Assembly: GCF_017743975.1 (NCBI RefSeq) | Contig: NZ_JAGHRC010000004.1 | Location: 248,001-312,000 of the forward strand | Direction of reading: 5' to 3' | Length of the DNA stretch: 64,000 bases | Source: Ruegeria sp. R14_0 | Lineage (GTDB): Bacteria; Pseudomonadota; Alphaproteobacteria; Rhodobacterales; Rhodobacteraceae | Shown: one piece after another, positions 8,055-16,572 of the stretch | How positions within the stretch are numbered: position 1 is the stretch's first letter | How the letters are laid out: every line of letters starts with the position of its first letter | Program-made: the position numbers and the translations under genes | Notes under the pieces: generated by a model | The model's database searches: none | Told to the model about the DNA's origin: nothing | Seen by the model: only the letters and a program-made list of their open reading frames with translations

Positions 8055-9395
8055 TCAGGCGGCGCGGGCCGGGCGGCACCAGTTCGGCAACCAATCGGCA
8101 TGCGCCACCAGCAAATCGTCAACCATCCTGCGAATCTGGCGCAGGTCCAGTTCGGCAGCGGTATGCGGATCCATCATGGCGGCGTGATAGATGTGTTCGG
8201 GGTTCTGCTCAACCAACGCGCGGACCGTCAGTTCCTGAACGTTGATCTGTGTCCGCATCAGGGCGATCAGTTGAGGCGGAATGTCCGTGACGACCGAGGG
8301 CTGCACGCCGTTTGTATCTACAAGGCACGGGGTTTCGACCGCTGCACCAAGCGGAAGTTGCGGGATCTGTCCAGTGTTCGGCAAGTTCCCGTACGCCACG
8401 TATGGGGTGTCGGTGATGATCGCATTCATCAAGTCGGCCGCGAATTCGTGGCTACGGGTCACGTCTATGTCGCGCCCGTCCGTCAGGGTCTTTGCCTGTT
8501 CCTTCCAACTGGCGATCTGTTCCTCGCAGCGGGTTGGGTATTCATCCAGAGGGATGCTGAACTGCTCGATCAGGTCTTGTCGGCCATCTTTGATGAACCA
8601 CGGGACGTATTCCGCCAGGTGTTCCGAGCTTTCGGTGCAGAAGTAGCCCAGGTGCTCCATCACTTCGTAGCGCACCTTGTTCGCGCAGCGGGGCATCAAA
8701 AGAGGCGGTTTGGGCAACTGACCGCTAGCATATCCCTGCCGCAGGGCAGGGTAGAGGTCGCGGCCCTCGTGATCCAGCCGAAGGAAAAACGCGACGTGGT
8801 TCACGCCTGCCACCTTGTACCGGATGTCCTGCTTTGGCAGGTCCAGATCGTGGGCCAGTTCCTCAACCGTGTTCTGTACGGAATGGCACAGGCCAACATG
8901 TTTCAACGCGGGAAAACGTTCCGCCAATGCCCAGGTGTTTATCGCCATTGGGTTGACATATTGCAGAAGCGTCGCGTTCGGACAGAGCTGCATCATGTCC
9001 TGCGCCACCTCCCAAAGCACCGGGACGGTGCGAAGACCACGCATGATGCCGCCAATGCCCAGCGTGTCCGCGATGGTCTGGCGCAACCCGTACTGTTTTG
9101 GGATTTCAAAATCCGTCACGGTACAGGGTTTGTAACCGCCGATTTGAAAGGCGGTAATCACGAAATCCGCACCTTCCAGCGCGGCGCGACGATCGGTATG
9201 GGTCGACACCGTGGCTCCGGTCCCGACGGATCGGATCATCGCTTTGGCAACCGCCTCGCTTTCAGCAAGGCGTTGCGTGTTGATGTCCACCAACGCAAAA
9301 TGACTGTCGGCCAGCGCCGGTGTCAGAAGGGCATCGCCCACGATATTCTGCATGAAAATCGTGGAACCGGCCCCGATAAAGGTGATCTTGGTCAT
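8055..9395 (-). CDS. Glycoside hydrolase family 4, probable alpha-galactosidase
   Basis: A 446-residue GH4 enzyme. This family uses NAD+ and a divalent metal in an oxidation-elimination mechanism. The N-terminal Rossmann motif FIGAGST, the NPM motif (148-150), Cys170-His171 (GLCHSVQ) and His200 (GVNH) are the cofactor and metal positions of the family. I place the start at 9395 (MTKITF) behind AAAGG with an 8-nt gap; the longer frame from 9431 would overlap the permease gene. It probably opens imported alpha-galactosides such as melibiose or raffinose-type sugars. An alpha-galacturonidase or alpha-glucosidase cannot be excluded from sequence alone. Confidence 0.88.
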   Translation of the reverse strand: MTKITFIGAGSTIFMQNIVGDALLTPALADSHFALVDINTQRLAESEAVAKAMIRSVGTGATVSTHTDRRAALEGADFVITAFQIGGYKPCTVTDFEIPKQYGLRQTIADTLGIGGIMRGLRTVPVLWEVAQDMMQLCPNATLLQYVNPMAINTWALAERFPALKHVGLCHSVQNTVEELAHDLDLPKQDIRYKVAGVNHVAFFLRLDHEGRDLYPALRQGYASGQLPKPPLLMPRCANKVRYEVMEHLGYFCTESSEHLAEYVPWFIKDGRQDLIEQFSIPLDEYPTRCEEQIASWKEQAKTLTDGRDIDVTRSHEFAADLMNAIITDTPYVAYGNLPNTGQIPQLPLGAAVETPCLVDTNGVQPSVVTDIPPQLIALMRTQINVQELTVRALVEQNPEHIYHAAMMDPHTAAELDLRQIRRMVDDLLVAHADWLPNWCRPARAA

Positions 9396-9417
9396 GTGGC
9401 AAACCTTTGGTTTGACG

Positions 9418-10266
9418 TTATTTGACGGCACCGAGGGTCAGACCCGCGATGAAGTGTTTCTGCATTAGGAAAAACATGGCCACCGGCGGCAGGGCCGCAA
9501 CGATAGAACCGGCACTCATCAACTGATAAGCCGCTCGGAACTGAGCGTTAAAACTGGTGATACCTGCCGTAACAGGCTGGCTTTCGGCCCCCTGGGTCAG
9601 GACCACGGCCCAGAAATAATCGTTCCAGATAAAGGTAAAGATCAGCACGCTGAGTGCCGCAATCGCAGGCTTCATCAGCGGCAGGACGACGTACCAGAAG
9701 ATACGCCATTCGCTGATGCCTTCGACCCGTGCGGCCTCGATCAATTCAAAGGGCAGGGCGCGGATAAAGTTGCGCATGAACAAGGTGCAAAAGCCGGTCT
9801 GGAACGCGATATGGAACAGGACGAGGCCGGTTTTGGTATTGTACAGACCAAGTTCCAAAGTCAGGTCACGGACGGGTACCATCAGGATCTGGAAAGGCAC
9901 GAAATTTCCCGCGACGAACATGAAAAAGATCCAGAGGTTTGATTTGAACTTATAGATGCCCAGTGCGAACCCGGTCATGCAACTCAGCGCCACCGCGCCG
10001 ATCACTGTTGGAACGGTGATCATGAACGAATTCAGCAAATAGCGCGGCATGTCAGAGTTGAAGAACACCTGCCCATAGTTGTAGGCACCCTCAAAACTGG
10101 ACGGCAGGCCCCAGTAGTTCGCATTGGTAAAATCCGCAGCCGGTTTGACCGAGAACAGAGCGACCGCAAGCAGGGGGCCAAGCCACAGCAGCAAGGCCAG
10201 TGGCAACATAGCCTGATAAGTGATCTGTGCTGATCGCGGTTGTTTTTCGATGGGTTTGGGAAACAT
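9418..10266 (-). CDS. Carbohydrate ABC transporter permease, MalG/UgpE type
   Basis: A 282-residue inner-membrane permease with six predicted hydrophobic segments and the CUT1 EAA-loop (EAARVEGISEWRIFWYVVLP) that contacts the ATPase. It begins one base after the stop of the partner permease, so the two are co-translated. With that permease, the binding protein and the ATPase at 13492-14550 it forms one importer, inferred to carry galactosides because glycosidases and galactose enzymes follow in the same operon. Confidence 0.93.
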   Translation of the reverse strand: MFPKPIEKQPRSAQITYQAMLPLALLLWLGPLLAVALFSVKPAADFTNANYWGLPSSFEGAYNYGQVFFNSDMPRYLLNSFMITVPTVIGAVALSCMTGFALGIYKFKSNLWIFFMFVAGNFVPFQILMVPVRDLTLELGLYNTKTGLVLFHIAFQTGFCTLFMRNFIRALPFELIEAARVEGISEWRIFWYVVLPLMKPAIAALSVLIFTFIWNDYFWAVVLTQGAESQPVTAGITSFNAQFRAAYQLMSAGSIVAALPPVAMFFLMQKHFIAGLTLGAVK

Positions 10267-10267
10267 C

Positions 10268-11191
10268 TCAGTGCCCCCTTTCTTCGCGGTACATCGACCA
10301 CAGGAAATAGGCGATGAAACAGAGCATGATCAGGAACAGGATCACGGCGATGGCGGCACCATATCCCATGCGGAAGCCGTATTCGGACAAGGCGACCTCG
10401 AACATGTAATAGGCCAGAACGCGGGACGACCCGAAAGGACCACCCTGGGTCATGATCGAGATCAGGTCAAACGACCGCAGCGCGCCAATGATTGTCACAA
10501 CAAAGGCAATGAAGGTGGCCGGGCGCAGTTGAGGCAGGATGATGTGCCAGAGCATGCGCCATCCCTTTGCACCGTCCAGCCGCCCGGCCTCGATCTGTTC
10601 GGGGTCCACAGCGTTCAGGCCGGTGAGATACAAGATCATGCAGTAGGCCGTCTGCGGCCAGAGACCAGCAAAGATGATACCGTAGGTGACGAACCGTTCA
10701 TCTCCCAGCACGTTCAGGGGGCCAAAGCCAAAGAGTCCGAGGAATTCGTTCAACAGCCCGAAGGTCGGGTCGTAGAACCATGTGAAAACAAGGCCAACGA
10801 CGACCTGAGAAATAACGAAGGGAAAGAAAAACAGCGACTTATAGAGGCGGATTCCCCAGACGGTCTGGTTCAGGAACAATGCGATGAACAGACCTGCAGG
10901 AATCGCCAGGAGGTACATGATCAGCCAGATCAGATTGTTCTTGAGCGAAGTATAGAAGGCGTCTCGATCGACCCACTCCCAATAGAGGTCTTCGTAGTTG
11001 CGAAAGCCCACATATTCCGCCGCGCCAAGCCCGTCCCATTCGTAGAGCGACAGGTTGAAGGATTGGAACACCGGGATGATCACATAGACCATGAAGAACA
11101 GCAGACCCGGGGCCAGAAACAGCCAGGGTGCGATGCGCTGTTGGTTTCTGTGGAACCAGCTTTCCTGTTCAGGGACGTCGACGGCTGACAT
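10268..11191 (-). CDS. Carbohydrate ABC transporter permease, MalF/UgpA type
   Basis: A 307-residue CUT1 permease with a cytoplasmic N-terminus (HRNQQRIAPWLF leads into the first helix), six hydrophobic helices and an EAA-type loop (EAGRLDGAKGWRMLWHIILP). It pairs with the MalG-type permease one base downstream. A stem-loop lies between it and the binding-protein gene, a common arrangement that keeps binding-protein mRNA more abundant than permease mRNA. Confidence 0.93.
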   Translation of the reverse strand: MSAVDVPEQESWFHRNQQRIAPWLFLAPGLLFFMVYVIIPVFQSFNLSLYEWDGLGAAEYVGFRNYEDLYWEWVDRDAFYTSLKNNLIWLIMYLLAIPAGLFIALFLNQTVWGIRLYKSLFFFPFVISQVVVGLVFTWFYDPTFGLLNEFLGLFGFGPLNVLGDERFVTYGIIFAGLWPQTAYCMILYLTGLNAVDPEQIEAGRLDGAKGWRMLWHIILPQLRPATFIAFVVTIIGALRSFDLISIMTQGGPFGSSRVLAYYMFEVALSEYGFRMGYGAAIAVILFLIMLCFIAYFLWSMYREERGH

Positions 11192-11260
11192 GCGCTCTCT
11201 CGGGGTTTAGGTCAAAGGGGTAAGCCGGGTTTGCACCCGCCTTACGCTCAAAAAGGTGCA

Positions 11261-11280
11261 GGCCGGGCAGATGCCCGGCC
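11261..11280 (-). other. Intercistronic stem-loop between binding-protein and permease genes
   Basis: A perfect 8-bp GC stem (11261-11268 with 11273-11280) with a 4-nt loop lies 9 nt after the binding-protein stop. On the minus strand a short T run follows after seven bases (CACCTTTTTG). It may act as a leaky terminator or as an RNA 3'-end stabiliser that sets the ratio of binding protein to permease. Confidence 0.6.
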
Positions 11281-11288
11281 CGACCGGT

Positions 11289-12548
11289 TTAGTTGTCGTA
11301 GATGCGCTGACGTGCGCGTTCCAGTTTGGACAGGATACGGTCAGCGTTGTCCGGCTTGACCATGAACTCCTGGAAGCCTTCCATCGACACTTTAGCCATC
11401 TCAGCAGGTGCATCGCGATCCCAGAACTGGGCAACGCCGCCAGGGCTGTTGGCCGACAGCATCGCAAAGCCCTGCTGCAGGAACTTGTCGTCATCGACGG
11501 ACGACTGGGCGTTCACGGGCAGCTGACCGAGGTTGGCACCGTTGTTGATCTCGGTCTGCTCATCCGCCGAGACCACAAAGCGCAGGAACTCGCGCGCGGC
11601 TTCTTTGTTCGACGCATTTGCCGGGATGTGGAATGTGTCGGTCGGTGCGTCTTCGGCCAGTTCAACATCGGGGTTGATGGCGACGAACTGGTAGAAGTCC
11701 AGCTGGTCGTCAGTCAGACCCGCCTCGCGCAGCGGAGCAACTGCGAAGTTACCCATCAGGTACGCGGCGGCTTCGCCGTTGACCATGAAGGGCAGGGCTT
11801 CTTGCCAGCTGTAGGTCTGGTGGTTGTCGATGAACGCGCCCATGTCGATCAGCTGTTTCCAGTTGGCGAAGGTTTGCTTGACCCGGTCATCTTCCCAGCT
11901 GATTTCGCCATTGGCGAGTTGGTTGTGGAAGTCGAACCCGTTGGTGCGCATGTTCAGATAGTCGAACCAGCCACCAGCGGTCCACAGGAACTTGGTCCCG
12001 ATGGTATAGCAGGCACGGCCCGAGTCGACGATTTTCTGGCAGTTCGCCAGCTCTTCTTCCCACGTGGTGGGTTCGGTCAGGCCCAGTTCGTCAAAGATGT
12101 CCTTGCGATAGTAAACGCCCCACTGATAGTAGGTGTAAGGCACGCCCCACTGTTTGCCATCTATGGTCATCGCGCCTTTGGTTGAGGCAAGGTTTTCGGC
12201 AATCTCAGGTTCGGCCCACAGGTCCGATACGTCCTCGAACAGGCCGGCCTCGACATAAGGCTTCATCCGATTTGCGGCATACCAGGTCGCCACGTCCGGT
12301 GTGTCGGCCGTCAGGAAGTTGCGGATCTGGGTCTTGTATGCCTCACGGTCGATGACCGTGGTCTCGATTTCCAGCCCGGGGTGCTGTTCTGCGAACCGCT
12401 CGATCATCGCCTCCATCGTCGCGCGCGGCGCCGGGTTGGATGTATCGAGGAAGATTCGCAGCTCACCGGTCAGTTCGGCGGCAACGGGCGCAGCAAGTGC
12501 GACACTGGCTGCCAGAGCTGCGGCAGTGCGCTTGAACATGGAATGCAT
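11289..12548 (-). CDS. Periplasmic sugar-binding protein of the CUT1 ABC transporter
   Basis: A 419-residue family 1 solute-binding protein with an N-terminal Sec signal peptide (MFKRTAAALAASVALAAPVAAE). The start at 12548 is chosen because AGGGAGGA lies 4-5 nt upstream; the longer frame from 12581 would bury that site. The EIETTVIDREAYKTQ and TPDVATWY segments resemble maltose/multiple-sugar binding proteins. It captures the oligosaccharide in the periplasm and delivers it to the two permeases encoded downstream. It is the first gene of the galactoside operon and is transcribed divergently from the IclR gene. Confidence 0.92.
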   Translation of the reverse strand: MHSMFKRTAAALAASVALAAPVAAELTGELRIFLDTSNPAPRATMEAMIERFAEQHPGLEIETTVIDREAYKTQIRNFLTADTPDVATWYAANRMKPYVEAGLFEDVSDLWAEPEIAENLASTKGAMTIDGKQWGVPYTYYQWGVYYRKDIFDELGLTEPTTWEEELANCQKIVDSGRACYTIGTKFLWTAGGWFDYLNMRTNGFDFHNQLANGEISWEDDRVKQTFANWKQLIDMGAFIDNHQTYSWQEALPFMVNGEAAAYLMGNFAVAPLREAGLTDDQLDFYQFVAINPDVELAEDAPTDTFHIPANASNKEAAREFLRFVVSADEQTEINNGANLGQLPVNAQSSVDDDKFLQQGFAMLSANSPGGVAQFWDRDAPAEMAKVSMEGFQEFMVKPDNADRILSKLERARQRIYDN

Positions 12549-12573
12549 GGTTTCCTCCCTTAGCTTCCATTTT

Positions 12574-12592
12574 GGTTCCAAATATTGAAACC
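12574..12592. promoter_or_regulatory. Candidate operator in the divergent iclR/binding-protein promoter region
   Basis: An imperfect 19-bp palindrome, GGTTCCAAATATTGAAACC, lies 26 bp upstream of the binding-protein start. On the minus strand its GTTTCAATATTTG half recurs as TTTTCAATATATA about 20 bp further upstream. Position and symmetry suit the adjacent IclR regulator. This is inference from sequence only. Confidence 0.45.
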
Positions 12593-12667
12593 ATGTTTTA
12601 TATATTGAAAACTACACATCGACTCGGTTAGTCTTGTCAAGACCCTCGTGAGGAAGGCGGTGGGTTA

Positions 12668-13495
12668 ATGGGAGGAGAACAGGCACTCGTGGCTGGTGAC
12701 GGAACAATAGGCAAAGCATGTGACGTGCTGGATCAGGTGGCCGCGTTCGAGCGCCCGGTCCGATTCGCAGAACTGCTGGAAAGCAGCGATTTTCCCAAGG
12801 CGACCCTGTATCGGTTTCTGCAAACTCTGACCAATCAGGGCATGCTGTCCTATGACCCCGACCGGCAGACCTATACGCCGGGATTGCGGTTGGTGCGCTT
12901 GGCGCATGCGGCTTGGACGCAAAGCTCGCTTGCCCCTATCGCGCGACCATTTCTGGATGGGCTCAGCCGTGAGACTGGGGAAACGGTGCACTTGGCACAG
13001 CTGGATTCCAACCAGGTGCTGTATGTGGATAAGCGCAACGCGGCCCACCCGATCGAGATGTATTCCCAAGCTGGTAAAGTTGGTCCGGCTTATTGCACCG
13101 GGGTGGGTAAGGCCATGATGGCGTTTCTGGGTGATGCCGCACTGGATCGCGCGGTGTCCCAGCAAAGCTATCATCGGTTCACCGACAAAACTCTGACTTC
13201 CGAGGCCGCGCTACGCGCCGATCTCGACCTGATTCGAAGCCGGGGCTATGCGGTCGACGACGAAGAGCATGAGCCTGGCATTATCTGCATTGCCTGCCCC
13301 ATCCTCACGGCGGGCGGGCGGATGTTGGGCGCGATCTCCGTGACCGGATCGACCGAAAGAATGAACTTCAAACAGTTGGAAACCTGGGTTCCTCGTGTTC
13401 GCCGCGTGGCCGAACAGATCGGAGCCGAAGCACAGGCTTGGCGGTTCCCTGAAACCAACCCAAGCGCCGACACAGACAGGATGCAAGCAACATGA
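12668..13495 (+). CDS. IclR-family transcriptional regulator
   Basis: A 275-residue regulator with an N-terminal winged helix-turn-helix (about residues 15-75, with LLESSDFPKATLYRFLQTL as the helix-turn-helix) and a C-terminal IclR effector domain ending near residue 255 (GRMLGAISVTGS). It is divergent from the galactoside operon and overlaps the ATPase gene by 4 nt (ATGA). This makes it the obvious candidate regulator of both, responding to galactose, galactonate or a related intermediate. The effector is not known from sequence. The start is the ATG at 12668. Confidence 0.9.
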   Translation: MGGEQALVAGDGTIGKACDVLDQVAAFERPVRFAELLESSDFPKATLYRFLQTLTNQGMLSYDPDRQTYTPGLRLVRLAHAAWTQSSLAPIARPFLDGLSRETGETVHLAQLDSNQVLYVDKRNAAHPIEMYSQAGKVGPAYCTGVGKAMMAFLGDAALDRAVSQQSYHRFTDKTLTSEAALRADLDLIRSRGYAVDDEEHEPGIICIACPILTAGGRMLGAISVTGSTERMNFKQLETWVPRVRRVAEQIGAEAQAWRFPETNPSADTDRMQAT

Positions 13496-14550
13496 CGGGT
13501 GTGACTCTGAACCAGGCGATCAAGCGGTATGGCGAGACGCAGGTAATTCACGGCATTGACCTGGAAATCGAAGATGGCGAGTTCTGCGTCTTTGTAGGCC
13601 CCTCAGGCTGTGGCAAATCCACTTTGCTGCGGATGATCGCAGGCCTTGAAGAAACAACCGAGGGGCAGATTCATATTGGGGCCCGCGAAGTGACCCATAT
13701 GGACCCGGCCAAGCGTGGGGTTGCGATGGTGTTTCAGACATATGCTCTGTATCCGCATATGACGGTGGCCGAGAATATGGGGTTTGGCCTGCGCATGAAC
13801 GGTGTTGCCAAATCGGAAATTGACACGAAGGTTCAGGAAGCATCCAGCATTCTGAAACTGGACCAATACCTGAAACGCAAGCCCAAAGCCCTGTCGGGTG
13901 GTCAGCGTCAACGGGTCGCCATCGGCCGCGCTATCGTACGTGGCCCCGAGGTGTTCTTGTTCGACGAACCGCTGTCAAACCTCGATGCGGAACTGCGGGT
14001 CGAGATGCGGGTTGAGATCGCGCGTCTGCACAATGAGATCGGCGCAACAATGATCTACGTGACTCATGATCAGGTCGAGGCGATGACCATGGCCGACAAG
14101 ATCGTCGTATTGCGGGATGGGCGGATCGAACAGGTCGGCGCGCCTATGGATTTGTATCGCGACCCGGACAATCGGTTCGTTGCTGGATTTATTGGCTCGC
14201 CTGCCATGAATTTCCTAGAGTGCGATTTTGTCGACGGCAAGGTCTCGCACCCCGCGCTCAGTGAGCCACTGGAAATGGCTGTAAACGTGCCTGCAGGACT
14301 AACGAAAGTGACCCTTGGCATTCGCCCAGAGCACATCGCCGTGGATCGTGCAGGCGACACCTGCACAGTTGATCTGACCGAAGCGCTAGGAGGTGTCAGC
14401 TATTCCTATCTGCTAACACCCAACGGTGATAAACTGATCGTCGAAGAGCGCGAGGATGAGCGTAGCAAGCAGGGTGAGCGCATTGGCATCGTCGTGCGCC
14501 CGGAACGCGCCATGTTGTTTGATCCCGAGACAGGCCACCGGCTTCGCTGA
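13492..14550 (+). CDS. ugpC: ABC transporter ATP-binding protein, UgpC/MalK type
   Basis: A 352-residue CUT1 ATPase with Walker A GPSGCGKST, Q-loop (VFQTYALYPHMTV), signature LSGGQRQR, Walker B VFLFDEPLSNLD and an intact switch histidine (VTHDQVEA), followed by the C-terminal TOBE/OB regulatory domain from about residue 240. All catalytic motifs are intact, so it can work as a homodimer. It overlaps the IclR gene by 4 nt and probably energises the galactoside importer encoded on the opposite strand, which has no ATPase gene of its own. UgpC-type ATPases can serve several transporters. Confidence 0.93.
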   Translation: MTGVTLNQAIKRYGETQVIHGIDLEIEDGEFCVFVGPSGCGKSTLLRMIAGLEETTEGQIHIGAREVTHMDPAKRGVAMVFQTYALYPHMTVAENMGFGLRMNGVAKSEIDTKVQEASSILKLDQYLKRKPKALSGGQRQRVAIGRAIVRGPEVFLFDEPLSNLDAELRVEMRVEIARLHNEIGATMIYVTHDQVEAMTMADKIVVLRDGRIEQVGAPMDLYRDPDNRFVAGFIGSPAMNFLECDFVDGKVSHPALSEPLEMAVNVPAGLTKVTLGIRPEHIAVDRAGDTCTVDLTEALGGVSYSYLLTPNGDKLIVEEREDERSKQGERIGIVVRPERAMLFDPETGHRLR

Positions 14551-14689
14551 AGCAATCGAAACGGAAATTAGGCACGCTTGATCATAGATCTGGCGCGTCT
14601 TCAATTTTTCTGGATTTTGTATCCAATATCCGTTATGGCGAGTCCAAAGGGGGCATAATTCGTGGCCCCGGCCATCGAGGATTTCACCC

Positions 14690-15649
14690 ATGTCGACCAA
14701 TGTTTTCACCGGCACGATGCCTGCCCTGATGACCCCTTGCAAACCGGACCGGACGCCTGATTTTGACGCGTTGGTCCGCAAAGGTCAGCAGATGATCGAC
14801 GCGGGGATGTCTGCGGTGGTCTATTGCGGTTCGATGGGGGACTGGCCGTTGCTGACCGACGCGCAGCGCATGGAAGGGGTCGAGCGTTTGGTCGATGCAG
14901 GGTTACCCGTTGTTGTCGGCACCGGGGCCATAAACACAAATTCCGCTGTGGCGCACGCGGCTCATGCTCAAAAAGTAGGTGCGGTGGGTCTGATGGTCAT
15001 TCCGCGTGTGCTGTCGCGCGGCAGTTCACCGGTCGCGCAAAAGAACCATTTTAAGGCGATCCTGTCTGCTGCACCTGATGTCCCTGCCATCATCTACAAC
15101 AGCCCCTATTATGGCTTTGCCACACGCGCTGATCTGTTCTTTGCCTTGCGCGCAGAGCATCCGAACCTGATTGGTTTCAAGGAGTTTGGAGGCAAGTATG
15201 ACCTGCGCTATGCGGCCGAGAACATCACCAGCCAGGATGATCAAGTGACTTTGATGGTTGGCGTCGATACCGAGGTTTACCATGGCTTTGTCAATTGTGG
15301 TGCGACGGGCTCGATCACTGGTATCGGCGCGGCCCTACCGCGCCAAGCGTTGCTGCTGGCCGCGCTGTCCCAAAAGGCCGCTCGGGGCCATGCAGAGGCA
15401 CGCCTGCGTGCGCAGGAATTGACCGAGGCGATCCATGTCCTGTCCAGCTTTGATGAAGGGCCGGATCTTGTGCTGTATTACAAGCACTTGCTGGTACTGA
15501 ACGGGGAACCCGAGTACCGTTTGCACTTCAATGAAACGGATGAGCTGACCGATGCGCAACGACATTATTGTGAACAGCAATATAAGCTGTTCTGCAGTTG
15601 GTTTGCTGATTGGTCCCAACAGGGCGGGGTGATCGCTGAATGCATGTGA
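14690..15649 (+). CDS. DapA-family lyase, probable 1-pyrroline-4-hydroxy-2-carboxylate deaminase
   Basis: A 319-residue member of the dihydrodipicolinate synthase/NAL family. The Schiff-base lysine sits in IGFKEFGG and the partner tyrosine in YNSPYYG, in a TIM-barrel framework. Next to a 4-hydroxyproline epimerase and a FAD dehydrogenase it is best read as the deaminase that converts 1-pyrroline-4-hydroxy-2-carboxylate to 2-oxoglutarate semialdehyde. True dihydrodipicolinate synthase is unlikely given the context and divergence. It opens a four-gene operon and overlaps the epimerase gene by 10 nt. The dehydrogenase for the final step is not in the window. Confidence 0.85.
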   Translation: MSTNVFTGTMPALMTPCKPDRTPDFDALVRKGQQMIDAGMSAVVYCGSMGDWPLLTDAQRMEGVERLVDAGLPVVVGTGAINTNSAVAHAAHAQKVGAVGLMVIPRVLSRGSSPVAQKNHFKAILSAAPDVPAIIYNSPYYGFATRADLFFALRAEHPNLIGFKEFGGKYDLRYAAENITSQDDQVTLMVGVDTEVYHGFVNCGATGSITGIGAALPRQALLLAALSQKAARGHAEARLRAQELTEAIHVLSSFDEGPDLVLYYKHLLVLNGEPEYRLHFNETDELTDAQRHYCEQQYKLFCSWFADWSQQGGVIAECM

Positions 15650-16572
15650 TCGACAGCCACACAGGCGGTGAACCCACGCGCGTCATATTAGATGGCGCGC
15701 CCGATCTGGGGTGCGGGTCCTTGGCTGAACGTGCGCGACGGCTGGCCACTGAACATGAGGCGTTCTACCGGTCGGTCATGCTCGAGCCGCGCGGGCAGCC
15801 CGCGATGGTTGGCGCGTTGCTGGTTGAGCCTGTTGATCCAACCTGTGTCACTGGTGTGATCTATTTTGACGTCGATGCCGTTCTGGGCATGTGTGGTCAC
15901 GGGACCATCGGGCTGGCGGTGACGCTGGCACATCTGGGACGGATCGGACTGGGCCAACACCGGATCGAAACGCCCGCCGGGGTGGTAACGGTTGAACTGG
16001 CCGATCCCAACACCGTGACCGTGACCAATATCGAAAGCCGCAGGGTGCATCAGGGTGTCAGCCTTGAAGTCCCGGGATACGGCGCGGTTTCAGGGGATGT
16101 CGCCTATGGCGGAAATTGGTTTTTTATCATCGACCCCAGTCCGGTCCCGGTCGTTCCAGCCAATATTCGTAAACTAACCGATTTGTCGATCGCTGTTCGA
16201 GAGGCGTCGATCGCGCAGGGGATAGGTGGTGAAAACGGCGAACCCATTGACCACGTCATCTTGCAAGATGACTCACCCGATCCGACAGTGCACAGCCGCA
16301 ATTTTGTACTTTGCCCCGACGATAATTATGACCGCTCTCCCTGCGGGACGGGCAGTTCAGCGCGGTTGGCCTGTCTTGCCGCCGACGGACACTTGGCCCC
16401 GGGTCAGGAAATCATACAGCACAGCGTGATCGGCAGCTCTTATCGCTTGTCTTACCAACCCGGGCCGACAGGCGGAGTGATCCCATCAATCACCGGGCAG
16501 GCCTTTGTCGTGGCCGAGGCAAAGCTCTTGTTTCACGAGGCCGATCCATTCAAATCCGGGATCGAAACATGA
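15640..16572 (+). CDS. 4-hydroxyproline 2-epimerase (proline racemase family)
   Basis: A 310-residue proline racemase-family enzyme with the Cys/Cys catalytic pair expected of epimerases: Cys85 in GMCGHGTIG and Cys235 in SPCGTGSSA. The N-terminus MHVIDSHTGGEPTR is characteristic of 4-hydroxyproline epimerases, which convert trans-4-hydroxy-L-proline to cis-4-hydroxy-D-proline. It is cytoplasmic. It overlaps the deaminase gene by 10 nt and the FAD dehydrogenase gene by 4 nt, which fits the pathway order. Confidence 0.92.
   Translation: MHVIDSHTGGEPTRVILDGAPDLGCGSLAERARRLATEHEAFYRSVMLEPRGQPAMVGALLVEPVDPTCVTGVIYFDVDAVLGMCGHGTIGLAVTLAHLGRIGLGQHRIETPAGVVTVELADPNTVTVTNIESRRVHQGVSLEVPGYGAVSGDVAYGGNWFFIIDPSPVPVVPANIRKLTDLSIAVREASIAQGIGGENGEPIDHVILQDDSPDPTVHSRNFVLCPDDNYDRSPCGTGSSARLACLAADGHLAPGQEIIQHSVIGSSYRLSYQPGPTGGVIPSITGQAFVVAEAKLLFHEADPFKSGIET

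Noticed and set aside
8100..9425. 441-codon open frame on the plus strand
   Set aside because: It is antisense to the GH4 gene, whose catalytic motifs are clear; the translation has no family character.
14617..14626. TTGTATCCAA as a GntR operator before the hydroxyproline operon
   Set aside because: Only an imperfect short palindrome, and no GntR gene is present; too weak to list as a feature.
14690..15649. Dihydrodipicolinate synthase for lysine synthesis
   Set aside because: The operon with hydroxyproline epimerase and FAD dehydrogenase indicates a catabolic deaminase.
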